Assembly (NCBI RefSeq): GCF_004116725.1
Contig: NZ_PDKG01000001.1
Coordinates: forward strand, 124,001 to 188,000
DNA length: 64,000 nucleotides
Source of the DNA: Arcobacter sp. CECT 8986
GTDB lineage: Bacteria > Campylobacterota > Campylobacteria > Campylobacterales > Arcobacteraceae
Reading direction: 5' to 3'
Shown: positions 50,509-62,120 of the stretch, piece after piece
Layout of the letters: each line of letters starts with the position of its first letter
Position numbering within the stretch: position 1 is the first letter of the stretch
Notes under the pieces: model-generated
What the model was told of the DNA's origin: nothing
Databases searched by the model: none
What the model saw: only the letters and a program-made list of their open reading frames with translations
Program-made: the position numbers and the translations under genes

Positions 50509-53397
50509 AAAAAGTTTAAAAGGTGAAGTAATTATTCTTTTGATTACATTCACTGGTGCATTTAGTGAATCTTCTGCTACGTTTGATTTTATTTTTGGGT
50601 CATCTATTGTTCCACTAATTTCTACTTTTGTTTCTACTTTTTTCTCATCACCTAAAAGTATATAGTTTAATACAGGAACAGCTCCAACAATTTTAGAGTA
50701 ACCCTTGAAGAAAATCAAATCAAGTTCTCCATTTAACAATGAAGTATTAAAATCCATTTTTAAATTACCCTCAAAATCAACGCCATTTCCAACTGTTACT
50801 ATTTTAGTAAGATTTAAAAACTCACTATCCAAATCATAAATAAAATCTATATAACCATCATTTACTTTATATCCAGTAAAAGTAAACCCTTTACTTGTCG
50901 CCATTGATGTAATTGATGGTATTGCTAAAAGTGGATTAATTAAAGCTGGTGAAGCATTTATTAGTGTTATTAGATTTGTCAAAATTGTAAGGTTTTTAAT
51001 ATTTGTCTCACTTAATATAACTTTACCTTGAATTCTATTGTTTTTACCATTTGCAATAACCATAACTTTTCCACCTGATATTAAGTCTTTATTTAATGCA
51101 CTATTCAAAAACTTATCAGATAGATTATTTGCTTTAAGCTCTATTGTACCATCACTATTTTTTATATATGTTACAAATATATTTTTATTTTTAAGTACTA
51201 GATTTTGTTTATTATCTGCTATATTTAGTTTATAACTTTTTGCAAGAACTTTATACTTGTTATTTATTAGTATATTTGAATTTTTTGCATCTATTATTAG
51301 ACTTTTTAGAGTACTCTCACTTTGAGCTTTTGTATCATATAACAAATCAAAAGAATCAATTTTTAGATTTAGTTTGTCTTTATCTTTTAAATTTAAAGAT
51401 AACTTCTTATCTTTTGTCTGCAAATCTAAAATATCATTTTTTGTATCATAAAAACCACTAATATCTAGCTTTGAAACTTTTTTTCCTTTTTTTGCTAAAG
51501 GTAAATCAATATTTGAAAATATTCCTTTGAATTTTATTTTATCTTTTATGATATTTATTTGTACATCTTTTGATAAAAATGAAAAATCTTGCACTTTTAT
51601 ATTTGTATCTTTTAAATATAGATTTAAATTATTTGAAACAAGTGATTTATTATTTGCATTTGTATCTTTTATATATAAATCTATTCCATTAAGATACAAA
51701 TCTAAATCTTTATGTTTTTTATAAACTACTTTGATACTTTTATCAAGTGAAGATATCTCTAAATTTCCATCTTTGATTTTACCTTCAATATCTAACTTTT
51801 TAATTTGTCCATTATGAACATAAAAAGGAAAATCCAAATCTTCTAATTTTGCATCAAAATCTATATTATTTTCATCAAATACTTGAAGATTTATATTTCC
51901 TTTTTTTAGATTTATACTTTGCAATAAAGATGAATAATCATAGATTTTAGATAAATCAGCAATTGAGATATTTATACTATCTTTTGTTATATCTAAGTTG
52001 GTTTTCAAATCATCAAATTTTAAAATAGTATCATCTTTAAAAGATACAAAAATCGAACTTTTTACATTTTTTGCATCTATAATACTATCTTTTTTACTTT
52101 TTATTAAAAGCCTATTTAAAAGGATATCTCCCTTTGCAGTTGAGTCGTTTGTATTTATATCAAGATTCAAAACTCCATCTATCATATCATTATGTTTAAC
52201 ATGAGAGTTTTCTATTATTACATGAGGACCCCTTAGTTTTACATTTGCTTTTTGTGTATCAAATACAAAGTTTTGCAGTTTAAATGTCGCATCATTTGCT
52301 ATAAAATCACCAGTGGTTTTCATTCCTCTACTGATTAAATAAGGAACAGTCAATGTAAAATCTGAATCAGTTGTACCTTTTGTCTGAATTAAAGGTAAGT
52401 TTATATCATATGATTTTAAAATTCCTATGATATCTTCATTTAATGCACTTTTTGTTTTGATATTGATTACAACTTCACCTTTTTTCTGACTTGTAAGGTG
52501 ATTTATGACAACAGAACTTCCATATATTTTTGTACTATTATTATAAATTGGTTTATCCATATTAAATATTAGTTTGTTGTCTTTATAATCAATAGATAAA
52601 TTATCAGTTGTTACTACTTTTGCTTTTTTATTAAATCTAATATTTGCATTTTTAATTGTTGCATTACCTTTAAACTTATCTAAAACGGGCTCAAATGTAG
52701 TAGTTTTTAATTTTCCATATAAATAGTTTAATTTCATCTTACCTGTTACATTATCATACATCCACTCTTCAGCTGTCTTGGGTAAATTCACAAAATCTTT
52801 AACAAATTTGATATTTTCTACATCTTTTGTATTTACATAAAAATCAATATAATCTTTATTTGCTTGTACATTAAAATCACCATCAATATCTTTATATGAA
52901 TAATTACCAACAAATGTAGCTATCTCTTTAAATAAGTCTAGTTTAAAACTACCTCTTAATAAAACATCTACATCTTTTAAATATAAAGAGTACAAGTCAA
53001 AATATATACTTTTTGAATATATTCTTACTTTAGTAGATAGGTTTACATATTTATTATCTAAATATAACTGCTTTTTGTCAAAATATAATGAGAATTCATT
53101 ATCTGCGATTACTAATCTTTCGATATCTATTTTTTGAAAATATTTTAAAAGCGTTGGGAATTTTTTTATATTTGCTTTTATATCATCAAAAGAGCTTTTT
53201 GTTGTTGTTTTCTTTGGTTTAAATGTTAGCTGCTTTATATTTACAATGAGTTTTTTATCTAATTTTATATACAATTTCGAAACTGAAACTTCACCAAAAG
53301 AGATTGAATCAATTTTTATGCCAGAAAATAAGAAAAAAACAAATGCAAAAAGTAAACAGACAAAAGCTATAAAAAATAGTTTTATTTTTTTTAACAT
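50503..53397 (-). CDS. AsmA-like/DUF3971 inner-membrane protein
   Basis: 964 residues: one N-terminal helix (LFFIAFVCLLFAFVFFLFSG), then about 900 residues of beta-rich repeats and a C-terminal AsmA-like domain (GKVILSETNIKNLTILTNLI, VGNGVDFEGNLKMDFNTSLL, VPVLNYILLGDEKKVETKVE). Proteins of this type (YhdP, TamB, AsmA) form long hydrophobic grooves thought to move phospholipids to the outer membrane. The start overlaps the 5' part of mltG on the other strand. Confidence 0.85.
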   Translation of the reverse strand: MLKKIKLFFIAFVCLLFAFVFFLFSGIKIDSISFGEVSVSKLYIKLDKKLIVNIKQLTFKPKKTTTKSSFDDIKANIKKFPTLLKYFQKIDIERLVIADNEFSLYFDKKQLYLDNKYVNLSTKVRIYSKSIYFDLYSLYLKDVDVLLRGSFKLDLFKEIATFVGNYSYKDIDGDFNVQANKDYIDFYVNTKDVENIKFVKDFVNLPKTAEEWMYDNVTGKMKLNYLYGKLKTTTFEPVLDKFKGNATIKNANIRFNKKAKVVTTDNLSIDYKDNKLIFNMDKPIYNNSTKIYGSSVVINHLTSQKKGEVVINIKTKSALNEDIIGILKSYDINLPLIQTKGTTDSDFTLTVPYLISRGMKTTGDFIANDATFKLQNFVFDTQKANVKLRGPHVIIENSHVKHNDMIDGVLNLDINTNDSTAKGDILLNRLLIKSKKDSIIDAKNVKSSIFVSFKDDTILKFDDLKTNLDITKDSINISIADLSKIYDYSSLLQSINLKKGNINLQVFDENNIDFDAKLEDLDFPFYVHNGQIKKLDIEGKIKDGNLEISSLDKSIKVVYKKHKDLDLYLNGIDLYIKDTNANNKSLVSNNLNLYLKDTNIKVQDFSFLSKDVQINIIKDKIKFKGIFSNIDLPLAKKGKKVSKLDISGFYDTKNDILDLQTKDKKLSLNLKDKDKLNLKIDSFDLLYDTKAQSESTLKSLIIDAKNSNILINNKYKVLAKSYKLNIADNKQNLVLKNKNIFVTYIKNSDGTIELKANNLSDKFLNSALNKDLISGGKVMVIANGKNNRIQGKVILSETNIKNLTILTNLITLINASPALINPLLAIPSITSMATSKGFTFTGYKVNDGYIDFIYDLDSEFLNLTKIVTVGNGVDFEGNLKMDFNTSLLNGELDLIFFKGYSKIVGAVPVLNYILLGDEKKVETKVEISGTIDDPKIKSNVAEDSLNAPVNVIKRIITSPFKLFE

Positions 53398-54478
53398 TAT
53401 AGAGTTTATCCTTGTCTTTACAATTGTTATACTTTATTATATCACTATTCCTTTAAGTACAACTAATGTAATCTTTATACCTAAAGGTAGTACTAATAGT
53501 ATTATAACATATTTAAATAAATCAGATTATCAGCTAGGTATCTTAGATAAGGTGTATCTACGATTTTTAGGCTACCCTCAAAGTGGTTGGATTGATATAA
53601 AAAGTAATTATTTAACAAAAGCTGATTTTTTACATAAATTAACAACTTCAAAAGCTGCACTAAAAAATATAACTCTAATTCCAGGTGAAACTTCATATAT
53701 ATTTTTAGACCAGATTGCACAAAAAATGAACTTGTCAAGAAAAGAGTTACAAAAAGTATATGACAAGTATTCATATAAAGAAGATGGAAATATCTTAGCA
53801 GATACATATGCTCTTCCTTATGGAATGAAAGAGTATCACTTACTATTTTATCTATTCTCAAATACAAATAAACAGTATGAAGAGATTTCGAATAAAATAT
53901 TTGGTACATATAATAGAAAAAGATGGTATTACTATGTTACTTTAGCTTCAGTGATACAAAAAGAAGCAGCAAATGTAGATGAGATGCCATATGTTTCAAG
54001 TGTAATTCATAATAGGTTAAAAAAAGGTATGAAATTACAAATGGATGGTACATTAAACTATGGGAAGTATTCTCATGTAAAAGTAACATCTCAAAGAATA
54101 AAAGAAGATGATAGCTCGTATAATACTTATAAAAATAGAGGTCTTCCTTCAAATCCTGTTTGTGCAGTAAGTATAGATGCAATAAAATCTGCAATTTTCC
54201 CAGCAAAAACAGACTATTTGTATTTTGTAAAAAGTGAAAAAACTGGTCTTCATCTATTTTCAAATTCTTATAAAGAACATATTAATAATATTAATAAAAA
54301 TAGAATAATTAAACGAAGATTAAAAAGAGAAATAACAAAAAAAACGAAAGAAAAAGTGAAGACTAAAATAGAAAAAACGTCTAAGCAAAGCCCACAAAAA
54401 GAAGTTTCTGTCTTTCCAACTCAAAATGCTACGAAAAAAAACACTTCTATTAAATCACTTTGGGATAATGTAAAATAA
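53318..54478 (+). CDS. mltG: Endolytic transglycosylase MltG
   Basis: 386 residues from the ATG at 53318: a basic cytoplasmic part, one helix (FNIIEFILVFTIVILYYITI), a LysM-like small domain, and the YceG catalytic domain with the Glu in ASVIQKEAANVDEMPYVSSV, HNRLKKGMKLQMDGTLNYG and GLPSNPVCAVSIDAIKSA. It cuts nascent glycan strands and so ends their growth. The C-terminal 60 residues are a basic low-complexity tail. The chosen ATG lies 80 bp inside the divergent AsmA-like gene and has no clear ribosome site; the frame is open further upstream to 53246. Confidence 0.88.
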   Translation: MPENKKKTNAKSKQTKAIKNSFIFFNIIEFILVFTIVILYYITIPLSTTNVIFIPKGSTNSIITYLNKSDYQLGILDKVYLRFLGYPQSGWIDIKSNYLTKADFLHKLTTSKAALKNITLIPGETSYIFLDQIAQKMNLSRKELQKVYDKYSYKEDGNILADTYALPYGMKEYHLLFYLFSNTNKQYEEISNKIFGTYNRKRWYYYVTLASVIQKEAANVDEMPYVSSVIHNRLKKGMKLQMDGTLNYGKYSHVKVTSQRIKEDDSSYNTYKNRGLPSNPVCAVSIDAIKSAIFPAKTDYLYFVKSEKTGLHLFSNSYKEHINNINKNRIIKRRLKREITKKTKEKVKTKIEKTSKQSPQKEVSVFPTQNATKKNTSIKSLWDNVK

Positions 54479-54582
54479 TTTATGTGCAATAATGAAACAA
54501 ACAACTTATTCTATTGCATTAGTCTACAAATTTCAAAATCTATAAAATAAACAAATGTTATTATTTTGTTACATTTGAATTT

Positions 54583-54595
54583 GGTTAATTTAACC
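54583..54595. promoter_or_regulatory. Small palindrome upstream of icd
   Basis: GGTTAATTTAACC is a perfect 6-1-6 inverted repeat, 33 bp before the isocitrate dehydrogenase start, in the promoter region. It may be an operator; no regulator is adjacent. Confidence 0.3.
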
Positions 54596-54619
54596 TAAAT
54601 TAATTGAACTAAAACCTGA

Positions 54620-56839
<2,220 letters not shown>

Positions 56840-56867
56840 TCTATAATCTAACTATCTAAAAAACAAG

Positions 56868-56900
56868 AAGGGAAAGAGCTGTTGCTTTTTCCCTTTTTTT
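56868..56900 (+). terminator. Rho-independent terminator of icd
   Basis: A 12-bp stem (AAGGGAAAGAGC with GCTTTTTCCCTT, one G-U pair) and TGTT loop, followed by a T run. It lies 29 bp after the stop. Confidence 0.88.
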
Positions 56901-56969
56901 ATTTAAATTACTACAAGAACTAAAGTGATATAATCAATACAATTACAAATTTATAATAGGAGTAATACA

Positions 56970-57350
56970 ATGGATATTAATAAACATGGAATAGATATTG
57001 GGCTTCAAAAAGTAAATAATAGTTTCTTTCTTACAATGAAAATAAAAGGGAAATTAACCCATGAAGATTATGAGACGATACTTCCTATGATAGATAATGC
57101 TTTAGAGAGAATTACAGAGCCTAAAATTAAAGCTTTGGTTGATTGTAGTAAGTTCGAAGGCTGGGAACTTCAAGCAGCTTGGGATGATTTTAAACTTGGT
57201 TTAGAACATGGAAATGAGTTTGAAAAAATTGCAATTATTACAAATAAGAAATGGTTAGAGATTAGTTCTAGTATAGTTTCATGGTTTATTCAAGGAGAAA
57301 TAAAAAACTTTGAAAATGAGCAAGAAGCCTTTAATTGGCTATCAATATAA
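56970..57350 (+). CDS. SpoIIAA-like (STAS-fold) protein
   Basis: 126 residues with the STAS/SpoIIAA-like plan: LTMKIKGKLTHEDYETILPM, then KIKALVDCSKFEGWELQAAW, KIAIITNKKWLEISSSIVSW and FENEQEAFNWLSI. The family (DUF3478) resembles anti-sigma antagonists and lipid-binding CRAL-TRIO-like proteins; the function is unknown. It is cytoplasmic, with an AGGAG site, and monocistronic. Confidence 0.82.
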   Translation: MDINKHGIDIGLQKVNNSFFLTMKIKGKLTHEDYETILPMIDNALERITEPKIKALVDCSKFEGWELQAAWDDFKLGLEHGNEFEKIAIITNKKWLEISSSIVSWFIQGEIKNFENEQEAFNWLSI

Positions 57351-57375
57351 AAAAGGGAATAAATCCCTCTTTTTA
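57349..57375. terminator. Palindrome between SpoIIAA-like and 196-aa genes
   Basis: AAAAAGGGA and TCCCTCTTTTT around ATAAA form a short G+C core stem with A and T tracts, suitable for terminating in both directions. The stop of the SpoIIAA-like gene is at its edge. Confidence 0.6.
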
Positions 57376-57963
57376 TTTAAGATACTCTGATAATGGAGCT
57401 AATGAAGCTTTTTTCTCTTCTTCATTCATACTACCATCTAAAGCACCCTCTTTTACACTTCCTTTAGCAATTTTTGAAATATTTCCATTTTCATCAACTA
57501 AATAAGCGATATAAGATGTTTTTGCATTATCTGTAACACCTAATGCTTTTACTGTATCACCCTCAAAATCATAAATCATAGGAATATTACTTCCTTTATT
57601 TAACTCTTCTAATTTTGAAGGAATAAACATTTTTTTAACAAACCAAGGAGCAGCAGAAATATTTGCTACCATTACATAAGGAATTTTTAAATCATAAAAT
57701 TTTGGTAAATCTTTTACAACTGATAAAGAGTCATGATTCCCTACAATTACTAAAGTTTTACTACCTGATTTAAAAAGAGAATCTCTTGAAACTTTATCAT
57801 CTTTACCAACAAGTTCAAATGATGAAGGTAGAGTTGACAATTTGATTGCTGAACTATTAACATTATTTGTTTTTATATTTTCTGGCTCTTTTGCTGTTGC
57901 AAATACTAATATTCCAAAACCAATAACACCTAAAACAACTAACTTAAGTACATTTTTTAACAT
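57373..57963 (-). CDS. Exported thioredoxin-fold-like protein, unknown function
   Basis: 196 residues with a signal anchor (LVVLGVIGFGILVFATA). The mature part has SFELVGKDDKVSRDSLFKSG, TLVIVGNHDSLSVVKDLPKF and TSYIAYLVDENGNISKIAKG, the order of strands in redoxin/YtfJ-like proteins, but no CxxC pair is present, so it is not a thiol oxidoreductase in the usual sense. It is periplasmic or membrane-anchored and monocistronic. Confidence 0.65.
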   Translation of the reverse strand: MLKNVLKLVVLGVIGFGILVFATAKEPENIKTNNVNSSAIKLSTLPSSFELVGKDDKVSRDSLFKSGSKTLVIVGNHDSLSVVKDLPKFYDLKIPYVMVANISAAPWFVKKMFIPSKLEELNKGSNIPMIYDFEGDTVKALGVTDNAKTSYIAYLVDENGNISKIAKGSVKEGALDGSMNEEEKKASLAPLSEYLK

Positions 57964-58004
57964 TACCTATCCTATTTTTTTCTTTTGATTGTATCTTATT
58001 TATA

Positions 58005-59156
58005 TTAACAGTTATTTAATTTATATTTTTTAACCCAACGCTTAAATAATCTATTAGGTAATACCTCATTTAAAATTGGTTCATCATCTACAATGTTGTC
58101 AACTAGCATATTTGCTAAATATGAAGATAATACAAAACCTCTTCCTCCAACACCGTTTAATACATATAAATTATCATAGAAACTTAATTTATCATCATTT
58201 ACAAAACTTCCATTTATTAAATGTGGATGCTCTTTTATACTTTTTTTAGAATCCACAAGCTTTCCAACGATTGGTAAATAATCAGTACTACAAGCTCTTG
58301 CACCAACTTTTATATCTAATATATTTGCATCTTCTATTTTTATAATATCATTTGCTAAATTCAATAAATGCTTAGCATCTTCTTCAATTATATCTTTAGT
58401 GTAAAACTCTTCTGTATTATCAATATCTTCTATCTTTTTATTTTCAAATCTATGATGTGTTGCACCAATAGATATAATATTTTTACCATTTTTATTATCT
58501 AATACAGTTGATACAGAACACTGCTTATGATAATTCATATTTGTAGTTGTTGATGTTTCAACATCCATCTTTTGTCCCCAAACAGGTCTTATTGTAAAAT
58601 ATTTTTCATCAATTAATTTTGTATTTATTCCAGTAGTTAAAATTAGATTTTTTGTTTTTATTTCATCATTTATAAGCCAGTATCCATCTTCTAATTTTTC
58701 AATATTTGTAACTTTATAATTAAATTGTTTTTCAACATCTTTTGTCAAAAGTGATGTAATTGTTTTTGGATTAATAACAGAGCCTATTTTAAAGAAAAAA
58801 CCATCTTCAAGCTTCTCATATTCAAAATCCATAAAAGTCTTGTATGTTTGAAACTTATCTCTATCTTCACTATCTTTTGGTATTCTACAAACACCACAAC
58901 TATTCAAAACATCATCACCAAAAGTTTTATAAAAATTTATAGAAAAACCCAAAGCATTTGTAACTATATTTTTAAAACTATTTGGCTTACCTAATAATGG
59001 AGATAAAAAAGCTCCAGCAGCTCCACTTGCACCCATTGCTAAATCACTATTTTTATCTATAAGCAATACACTTTTATTTTTTTTACTTAAAAAATAGCTA
59101 ACACAACACCCTGCAATTCCTGCGCCTATAACTACATTTTCAAACTCTTTAATCAT
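58005..59156 (-). CDS. FAD-dependent oxidoreductase, stand-alone MnmC2-like
   Basis: 383 residues of the DAO family. The FAD fold starts NVVIGAGIAGCCVSYFLSKK, then GASGAAGAFLSPLLGKPN, and the C-terminus has VLNGVGGRGFVLSSYLANML and LPNRLFKRW, which match the oxidase half of MnmC. MnmC2 removes the carboxymethyl group from cmnm5(s2)U34 of tRNA; the methyltransferase half (MnmC1) is missing here and not adjacent. It overlaps the rhodanese-like gene by 8 nt. Confidence 0.82.
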   Translation of the reverse strand: MIKEFENVVIGAGIAGCCVSYFLSKKNKSVLLIDKNSDLAMGASGAAGAFLSPLLGKPNSFKNIVTNALGFSINFYKTFGDDVLNSCGVCRIPKDSEDRDKFQTYKTFMDFEYEKLEDGFFFKIGSVINPKTITSLLTKDVEKQFNYKVTNIEKLEDGYWLINDEIKTKNLILTTGINTKLIDEKYFTIRPVWGQKMDVETSTTTNMNYHKQCSVSTVLDNKNGKNIISIGATHHRFENKKIEDIDNTEEFYTKDIIEEDAKHLLNLANDIIKIEDANILDIKVGARACSTDYLPIVGKLVDSKKSIKEHPHLINGSFVNDDKLSFYDNLYVLNGVGGRGFVLSSYLANMLVDNIVDDEPILNEVLPNRLFKRWVKKYKLNNC

Positions 59157-59472
59157 TACTTTTACCTTCTAATAATTGAAAATAAGGTCGCCAATAACCT
59201 CTTCCACCTTTTAAGCTTATGCATCTATACTCAGGAAATTTACTCTTATAAAAATTCAATCTCTCTTTTGTTGTTTTTCCAGTATCACAATAAAAGACAA
59301 AAACAGAACCTTTTGGAAATTTTTTCAGTTCAAAAGGATTATAAGTAATTGTTTCTATATTATCAAGTGGTTTTAAAATTGTGTCAACAATTACTACTTT
59401 TATATTTTTCTTTTCTAACTCTTTTTTATTTCTAAATAACTCTTCTTGAGTCCATTCATCTGATTCAAACAT
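59149..59472 (-). CDS. Rhodanese-like small protein
   Basis: 107 residues. The core KKFPKGSVFVFYCDTGKTTKER resembles the rhodanese active loop (Cys followed by five residues), and FPEYRCISLKGGRGYWRPYF resembles the end of the fold. The first half is shorter than in a full rhodanese domain. It overlaps the MnmC2-like gene, which suggests a role in the same process; sulfur transfer to tRNA U34 would fit but is inference. Confidence 0.65.
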   Translation of the reverse strand: MFESDEWTQEELFRNKKELEKKNIKVVIVDTILKPLDNIETITYNPFELKKFPKGSVFVFYCDTGKTTKERLNFYKSKFPEYRCISLKGGRGYWRPYFQLLEGKSND

Positions 59473-59624
59473 ATTTATACCTATTAATATTTATATTATT
59501 ATATATTATTAATAGCAAAAATTTGACAAAATAAGGCTTAATAATTGACAAATATTCACTATAAGTTAATATAAATTCTATTTTTCATCATATGTGAGTC
59601 ATTATTGCTAAAGTAAATAATATA

Positions 59625-59659
59625 GTTGATTGACTTTGACTCAACTTTTTTGATATAAT
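59625..59659 (+). promoter_or_regulatory. cbpA-hspR promoter with HAIR-like HspR operator
   Basis: GTTGATT-(7 bp)-ACTCAAC at 59625-59645 matches the HAIR consensus for HspR (CTTGAGT-N7-ACTCAAG) with few changes. It covers a -35 TTGACT (59630-59635); the -10 TATAAT is at 59654-59659, 18 bp further. HspR bound here would block RNA polymerase and so repress its own operon. This is established for Helicobacter and Campylobacter HspR. Confidence 0.75.
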
Positions 59660-59702
59660 ATATATAAATACAAACAATTATATTTAACGGAGTAAAGAGA
59701 AG

Positions 59703-60593
59703 ATGGCAAAAAGTTTATACGAAACATTAGAAGTTAGCGAGCACGCAACTAAAGATGAAATAAAAAAAGCATATAGAAAATTAGCTAGAAAATACCACCC
59801 TGATGTAAACAAAGACCCAAAAGCTGAAGATAAATTTAAAGAGATAAATGCAGCTTATGAGGTTTTAAGTGATCCAGAAAAAAAACAACAGTATGACCAA
59901 TTTGGTGATTCTATGTTTGGTGGTCAAAATTTCCATGATTTTGCAAGAGGTCAAGCAGGTTCAGGAATTGACTTAGATGAAATTTTAAGACAAATGTTTG
60001 GTCAACAAGGTGGATTTGGAGGCGGTGGTTTCTCTAGTGCCTTTGGACAAGGTGGATTTGGAAATAGTGGTTTTGGTGGATATCAAGAGCCAGATTTAGA
60101 TGTAAATGCACAAATTACAATTGCATTTGATGTATCTATTCTTGGAGGTAAACAACATATATCTTTAAATAATGAATCATTTGATATCAAAATACCAGAA
60201 GGTATAAAAGATGGTCAAAAAATTAGAGCTAAAGGAAAAGGTAAATCTATGGGCTCTAAAAGAGGTGATTTAATTATTAAAGTAAATGTTTCTGCAAGTC
60301 CAGAATACCAAAGAGATGAAGATACTCTAATAAAAACATTTGATATTCCTTTGAAAACAGCACTATTTGGTGGAAAAGTAGAAATAAAAACTATCCATAA
60401 AACAATTACTTTAAAAGTTCCAGAAAACACAAAAGAAAATCAAAAATTTAGAGTAAAAGAACTTGGTGTTTATAACAGAAAAACTGGTCAAAGAGGTGAT
60501 TTACATCTTAAAGCAAATATAAAACTTCCAAAAATAGAAGAACTAGATGAAGATTTAGTTCAAATGTTAAAAGAGAAGTTACCACAGGAGTAA
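59703..60593 (+). CDS. cbpA: DnaJ-type co-chaperone CbpA
   Basis: 296 residues: J domain (about 4-70, with the HPD in [10 protein letters not shown]), a Gly/Phe-rich linker ([20 protein letters not shown], about 100-125) and two C-terminal substrate-binding domains. The zinc-finger region of DnaJ is missing, which marks it as CbpA. It delivers unfolded proteins to DnaK. It is the first gene of the operon with hspR, 3 bp apart. Confidence 0.93.
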   Translation: MAKSLYETLEVSEHATKDEIKKAYRKLARKYHPDVNKDPKAEDKFKEINAAYEVLSDPEKKQQYDQFGDSMFGGQNFHDFARGQAGSGIDLDEILRQMFGQQGGFGGGGFSSAFGQGGFGNSGFGGYQEPDLDVNAQITIAFDVSILGGKQHISLNNESFDIKIPEGIKDGQKIRAKGKGKSMGSKRGDLIIKVNVSASPEYQRDEDTLIKTFDIPLKTALFGGKVEIKTIHKTITLKVPENTKENQKFRVKELGVYNRKTGQRGDLHLKANIKLPKIEELDEDLVQMLKEKLPQE

Positions 60594-60596
60594 AAT

Positions 60597-60977
60597 ATGA
60601 AAAACAATGCATACAATGAGCCTGTATATCTAATATCAGCTGTTGCACAAATTCTTAATATTCATCCTCAAACTTTAAGACAATACGAAAGAGAAGGCTT
60701 AATTAAGCCTTCTAGAACAAATGGAAAAATAAGACTATATTCTCAAAAAGATATTGACCATATAAAATATGTATTAACACTTACAAGAGAATTGGGAATT
60801 AATTTAGCTGGTGTTGATTTAATATTAAGACTAAACGAAAAAATAGAAAAATTAGAAAACGAAGTAACAAAATACAAAAATAAGATGAAAGAAGTGAATA
60901 AATTTGGAATTGTTCCAAATTCAAAAGCTTTAGTAATTAAAAAAAGTTCTTATGATGTTGTTATATTTGAAGAGTAA
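60597..60977 (+). CDS. hspR: Heat-shock repressor HspR (MerR family)
   Basis: 126 residues with an N-terminal MerR winged helix (NIHPQTLRQYEREGLIKPSR, SQKDIDHIKYVLTLTRELGI) and a short coiled coil. In Helicobacter and Campylobacter HspR represses chaperone operons and is encoded after cbpA, exactly as here. A HAIR-like operator lies in the cbpA promoter, so the operon should repress itself. The gene converges on ftsZ. Confidence 0.92.
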   Translation: MKNNAYNEPVYLISAVAQILNIHPQTLRQYEREGLIKPSRTNGKIRLYSQKDIDHIKYVLTLTRELGINLAGVDLILRLNEKIEKLENEVTKYKNKMKEVNKFGIVPNSKALVIKKSSYDVVIFEE

Positions 60978-60988
60978 TTTACTCTTCA
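60968..60988. terminator. Palindrome between hspR and ftsZ
   Basis: TGAAGAGTA and TACTCTTCA surround ATT, with the hspR stop inside. It ends 2 bp before the ftsZ stop. Short stem, modest strength. Confidence 0.5.
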
Positions 60989-60989
60989 T

Positions 60990-62120
60990 CTATATTTGAT
61001 ACTGAACTACGTACTCTCTCATTAATGGTGGAATATCTAAATAGTTCTCATCATTTGCTGAAACTTTAACATTATTGTCTTTGCTATCATTTTCATCTAA
61101 ATCATCTGTAAACTCATTTTTAGACTCAAATCCAGTTGCAACAATAGTAATTTTAACTTCATCTTTTTCAAGTGTACTGTCTGAAGTTGTACCGAAAATT
61201 ATTTCGGCATTTAAATCAATATTATCATGAATTGATGCCATAACATTATTAATAGCAAATAAAGATACTTGTGGGTGAATATTAAAGTGAATTAATATAC
61301 CTTTTGCACCACTTAATGATACTTTATCTAATAATGGAGACTCAATTGCATCTTCTAGTGCATGAAGTGCTGCATCTTCACCTTTTGCTCTTCCTATACC
61401 CATAAGAGCCATACCTTTATGTTGCATGATTGTTTTAACATCTGCAAAGTCAGTATTAATATCAGAATTACCTGGGTTTAAAATAACCTCACTCATTCCA
61501 TTTACAGCTTGGTATAAAATATTATCAATTATTTTGAAGGCATCTTTCATTCCTACATTTTCATCAATAATATCTAATAATCTATCATTTGGAACAACAA
61601 TTATAGAATCACTTACTTTTTTTAGTTCTTCTAGTCCTAAATTTGCTAATCCTGCTCTTTTTTTACCTTCCCATGTAAAAGGTTTAGTTACAACAGAAAC
61701 AGTCAAAGAACCTACTTCTTTTGCAGCTTTAGCTATTATTGCAGCAGCTCCAGTTCCTGTACCACCACCAAGTCCAGCAGCAACAAATACAATATCTGCT
61801 CCACTTAGTGCATTTTTAATATCTTCATAACTCTCAACAGCTGAATCTCTACCAATTTCTGGTTTCATTCCAGCACCAAGACCTTTTGTAAGTTTAACAC
61901 CTAATTGTATTTTCTTTGGCGCTTTTGAAATATTAAGAACTTGCAAATCTGTATTTGCAGCAATAAGATCAATCTTATGCGTTCCTTCTTGGATCATGTG
62001 GTTTACCATATTACAACCACCTCCTCCAACACCAATTACTGAAATTTTAGCTATATTTTCCCCGATTGTTTGATTAGGCATTTCCACTGTAATATCATCC
62101 ACATTAAATAAATTATCCAT
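60990..62120 (-). CDS. ftsZ: Cell division protein FtsZ
   Basis: 376 residues from the ATG at 62120 (MDNLFNVDD), which has GGAG eight bases upstream; an in-frame GTG three codons earlier is less likely. The tubulin signature GGGTGTGAA lies about 108-116, preceded by GVGGGGCNMVNHM. A variable linker leads to the conserved C-terminal peptide (YLDIPPLMREYV) that binds FtsA. It polymerises with GTP into the division ring. The ATG shares one base with the ftsA stop (TAATG). Confidence 0.98.
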   Translation of the reverse strand: MDNLFNVDDITVEMPNQTIGENIAKISVIGVGGGGCNMVNHMIQEGTHKIDLIAANTDLQVLNISKAPKKIQLGVKLTKGLGAGMKPEIGRDSAVESYEDIKNALSGADIVFVAAGLGGGTGTGAAAIIAKAAKEVGSLTVSVVTKPFTWEGKKRAGLANLGLEELKKVSDSIIVVPNDRLLDIIDENVGMKDAFKIIDNILYQAVNGMSEVILNPGNSDINTDFADVKTIMQHKGMALMGIGRAKGEDAALHALEDAIESPLLDKVSLSGAKGILIHFNIHPQVSLFAINNVMASIHDNIDLNAEIIFGTTSDSTLEKDEVKITIVATGFESKNEFTDDLDENDSKDNNVKVSANDENYLDIPPLMREYVVQYQI

